This document shows, piece by piece, positions 62,078-64,000 of a stretch of DNA of 64,000 bases. The DNA is from Occultella aeris (lineage in GTDB: Bacteria; Actinomycetota; Actinomycetes; Actinomycetales; Beutenbergiaceae). Position 1 is the first letter of the stretch. Every line of letters starts with the position of its first letter. A program made the translations under genes and the position numbers. The notes under the pieces are model-generated. The model worked only from the letters and a program-made list of their open reading frames with translations, ran no database searches and was not told the origin of the DNA. The stretch is taken from the NCBI RefSeq assembly GCF_902703175.1, contig NZ_CACRYJ010000018.1:1-64000 (forward strand). Reading direction: 5' to 3'.

Positions 62078-62872
62078 TCAGGCCGGCGGTGCATCCACCT
62101 CGAGCACCACGGGCACGTGGTCGGAGGCGCCCTTGCCCTTGCGCTCGTTGCGGTCCACGGCGACGCCGCGCACCCGTTCCGCGAACGCCGTCGAGGTGAG
62201 CGCGAAGTCGATCCGCATACCCTCGTTCCGGGGGAACCGGAGCCGCTGGTAGTCCCAGTAGGTGTAGACCTGCGGCAGGTGCGCGCGGGTGACCTCGGCG
62301 AACCCGGCCGCCTCGATGGCGGCGAACGCGGCGCGCTCGGGTGGGGAGACATGGGTTGCGCCCTGGAACACGGCCATGTCCCAGACGTCCTCGTCGTGGG
62401 GCGCGATGTTCCAGTCCCCGAGGAGGGCGATGGGCGCCGTCGGGTCGGCGGCCAGCCACCCGGTGCCCGCCTCACGCAGCGCGGCCAGCCAGGCCAGCTT
62501 GTACTCGTAGTGGGGATCGCCGAGCGTGCGCCCGTTCGGGATGTACAGGCTCCAGATCCGCAGCCCGGCGCAGGTGGCGCCGATCGCTCGGGCCTCGACG
62601 GCGGTCGGGTCCGCCCAGCCGGGCTGGCCGGGGAAGGAGCGCTGCACGTCGGTCAGGCCGACCCGGGACGCGATCGCGACCCCGTTCCACTGGTTCAGCC
62701 CGTGGTGGGCGACCTCGTAGCCGAGGGCTTCGAAGGGCAGGTACGGGAACCGGTCGTCGGCGCACTTGGTCTCCTGCATGGCCAGCACGTCGGTGCCGGT
62801 GCGCTCGAGCCAGTCGGTGACCCGATCCACACGGGCCCGGATCGAGTTCACATTCCACGTCGCCACTCGCAC
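62078..62872 (-). CDS. xthA: Exodeoxyribonuclease III (AP endonuclease, XthA)
   Basis: 264 aa from GTG 62872, giving the usual MRVATWNVNSIRARVDRVTDWL opening. Metal and active-site motifs are QETKCADDRFP (Glu), LYIPNGRTLGD, LLGDWNIAPHDEDVWD (Asp, Asn) and the terminal GASDHVPVVLEV (Asp-His). It repairs abasic sites and removes 3' blocks. It is divergent from pyrE with 48 bases between; the frame is open further upstream but runs through pyrE and is a shadow. Confidence 0.93.
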   Translation of the reverse strand: MRVATWNVNSIRARVDRVTDWLERTGTDVLAMQETKCADDRFPYLPFEALGYEVAHHGLNQWNGVAIASRVGLTDVQRSFPGQPGWADPTAVEARAIGATCAGLRIWSLYIPNGRTLGDPHYEYKLAWLAALREAGTGWLAADPTAPIALLGDWNIAPHDEDVWDMAVFQGATHVSPPERAAFAAIEAAGFAEVTRAHLPQVYTYWDYQRLRFPRNEGMRIDFALTSTAFAERVRGVAVDRNERKGKGASDHVPVVLEVDAPPA

Positions 62873-62920
62873 GGCACCACCGTATCCGTCGCCGGGCGGC
62901 ACGCCGATACACTCACGCCC

Positions 62921-63496
62921 GTGACCACCGAGACCACACCCCTGCAGCGACTGGCCGAACTCATCAACGAACTGGCCGTCGTGCACGGCCGGGTCACCCT
63001 GAGCAGCGGCCGTGAGGCCGATTACTACGTCGACATGCGCCGGGCCACCCTGCATCACGAGGCGGCGCCTCTCATCGGGCACCTGCTTCTGGACGCGCTC
63101 GAGGAGGCCGGCTTCGGACCCGGCGAGATCGACGCCGTCGGCGGCCTGACACTCGGTGCGGACCCGGTGGTGTGCGCGGTCCAGCACGCCGCGGCGAGCC
63201 GCGGCCTGGACCTGGACGCGTTCCTGGTGCGCAAGGAGGCCAAGGGGCACGGCATGAAGCGGCAGGTCGAGGGGCCCGACGTCGCCGGGCGCCACGTCGT
63301 GGTCCTGGAGGACACCTCGACCACTGGCGGGAGCGCCCTCGCCGCGGTGGCCGCGGCCCGCGAGGCCGGTGCCGAGGTCGTGGCCGTGGCGTCGATCGTG
63401 GACCGGGACACCGGGGCCCGTGAGGCGGTTCAGGGGGCAGAACTGCCCTATCTCTGGGTGCTCTCCGCAGCCGATCTCGGCCTCGAGCCCCAGTAG
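62921..63496 (+). CDS. pyrE: Orotate phosphoribosyltransferase
   Basis: 191 aa enzyme joining orotate and PRPP to give orotidine monophosphate in pyrimidine synthesis. It starts at GTG 62921: a -10-like GATACACT ends 8 bases before it and there is no ribosome site, so it is probably leaderless. Motifs: VTLSSGREADYYVDMRRATLHHEA, the catalytic loop LVRKEAKGHGMKRQVEG, and the PRPP-binding VVVLEDTSTTGGSA. It stands apart from other pyr genes here. Confidence 0.93.
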   Translation: MTTETTPLQRLAELINELAVVHGRVTLSSGREADYYVDMRRATLHHEAAPLIGHLLLDALEEAGFGPGEIDAVGGLTLGADPVVCAVQHAAASRGLDLDAFLVRKEAKGHGMKRQVEGPDVAGRHVVVLEDTSTTGGSALAAVAAAREAGAEVVAVASIVDRDTGAREAVQGAELPYLWVLSAADLGLEPQ

Positions 63497-63583
63497 TATC
63501 GACCCCACGGGGGCCGCACAGGTACCTCGCCGCGGACGGGGTCGGACCCCCTCCGGCATCGACGAGTACAGGAGGTGAGCGCC

Positions 63584-64000
63584 ATGGATGCAGGCTTGAT
63601 CGTCATCCTCATCGTGGTCGTCCTGGTTCTGATCGTGGTCCTCTGGGCCGTGGGCACCTACAACGGCTTCGTGAAGCTGCGGAACCTGGTGCAGGAGGCC
63701 TGGCGTCAGATCGACGTCGAGCTGCACCGGCGCTATGACCTGATCCCGAACCTGATCGAGACCGTCAAGGGCTATGCCGCGCATGAGCGCAGCGTCTTCG
63801 ACGAGGTCACCCGCGCCCGCGCCGCGGCCGCGACGCCGGGCGCCACGCCGGCTCAGCAGGCCATCCAGGAGGACCAGCTATCGAACGCGATCGGCCGGTT
63901 GTTCGCCGTCGCCGAGGCCTACCCGCAGTTGCGCGCAGCCGAGAACTTCACCCAGCTCCAGAACGAGTTGACGAACACCGAGGACCGGATCGCCGCCGGC
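63584..64000 (+). CDS. lemA: LemA family protein, partial (cut by window end)
   Basis: 139 codons of a LemA-family protein; the 3' end lies beyond the window. One N-terminal membrane helix (LIVILIVVVLVLIVVLWAV) leads into the coiled-coil LemA domain: TYNGFVKLRNLVQEAWRQIDVELHRRYDLIPNLIETVKGYA, later LSNAIGRLFAVAEAYPQLRA and NFTQLQNELTNTEDRIAAG. AGGAGGTGAG precedes the ATG at 63584. LemA proteins are membrane-anchored and usually sit beside TPM- or M48-domain genes, which may follow here. Confidence 0.93.
   Translation, partial: MDAGLIVILIVVVLVLIVVLWAVGTYNGFVKLRNLVQEAWRQIDVELHRRYDLIPNLIETVKGYAAHERSVFDEVTRARAAAATPGATPAQQAIQEDQLSNAIGRLFAVAEAYPQLRAAENFTQLQNELTNTEDRIAAG

Overview
The window is about 72% GC by impression and tightly packed. 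It has many ATGA/TGATG stop-start overlaps, frequent GTG starts and several promoter-like hexamers only a few bases before the start codon (possible leaderless messages). It also carries mycothiol-type DinB/maleylpyruvate isomerase relatives, an LppM-like lipoprotein, a MT0933-like protein, an HspR-type (HAIR) operator before clpB and two septum-formation-domain proteins. Together these point to a Gram-positive actinobacterium, most likely in the order Micrococcales; the genus cannot be fixed from the sequence. No tRNA, rRNA, CRISPR array, insertion sequence or prophage was seen.

Layout. 1-8.4 kb: a sugar-uptake operon (lipoprotein binding protein, two permeases, a fused double ATPase) joined to a cytosolic GH1 beta-glucosidase and a secreted glucoamylase-like/GH144-like hydrolase, behind a LacI-type palindrome. 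8.5-16.2 kb: an AraC/GlxA regulator divergent from a quinone reductase; a TetR-pyridoxamine oxidase-like-DinB operon with a clear operator; and small housekeeping or hypothetical genes. 16.2-21.4 kb: an S9 peptidase, two VOC proteins, dodecin, a decayed RidA remnant, a SnoaL-like gene and two divergent MarR regulators around an operator array. 21.5-24.2 kb: a lone ectoine hydroxylase gene, then an overlapping DGPF/YciI-sigma factor pair. 24.3-26.6 kb: tdh-kbl threonine catabolism.

26.6-34.5 kb: two paralogous membrane proteins with matching start-proximal promoters, an amidase, an NfeD-flotillin pair, an LppM-like lipoprotein and a hydrolase-acetyltransferase-HIT operon. 34.7-38.2 kb: a GAF-domain regulator with an ExaC-type aldehyde dehydrogenase and its DUF779 partner. 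38.2-39.6 kb: a short threonyl-tRNA synthetase-like gene behind a 17-codon leader peptide with a Thr-Thr-Thr run and mutually exclusive hairpins, a classical attenuator by layout. 40.7-45.5 kb: an MT0933-like gene and a urease operon ureABCFGD without ureE, whose UreG has a histidine-rich tail.

45.7-53.5 kb is the most unusual part. A LanC-like protein lacking its zinc cysteines and a HopA1-family protein are transcribed away from a four-gene operon: cytosolic subtilase, ECF-like sigma factor, small beta-sandwich protein, and TPR-CHAT protease. Both operons carry the same 11-base motif, on their own coding strand, in the shared intergenic region. I propose these six genes act together in a proteolysis or peptide-modification system, possibly RiPP-like or conflict-related. 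This is inference.

53.5-64 kb: an SDR oxidoreductase divergent from a MmyB-type XRE regulator, clpB under a HAIR element, two Gln/Gly/Pro/Tyr-rich septum-formation-domain proteins, an amidohydrolase, an acetyltransferase, exonuclease III, pyrE, and the start of lemA, cut by the window edge.
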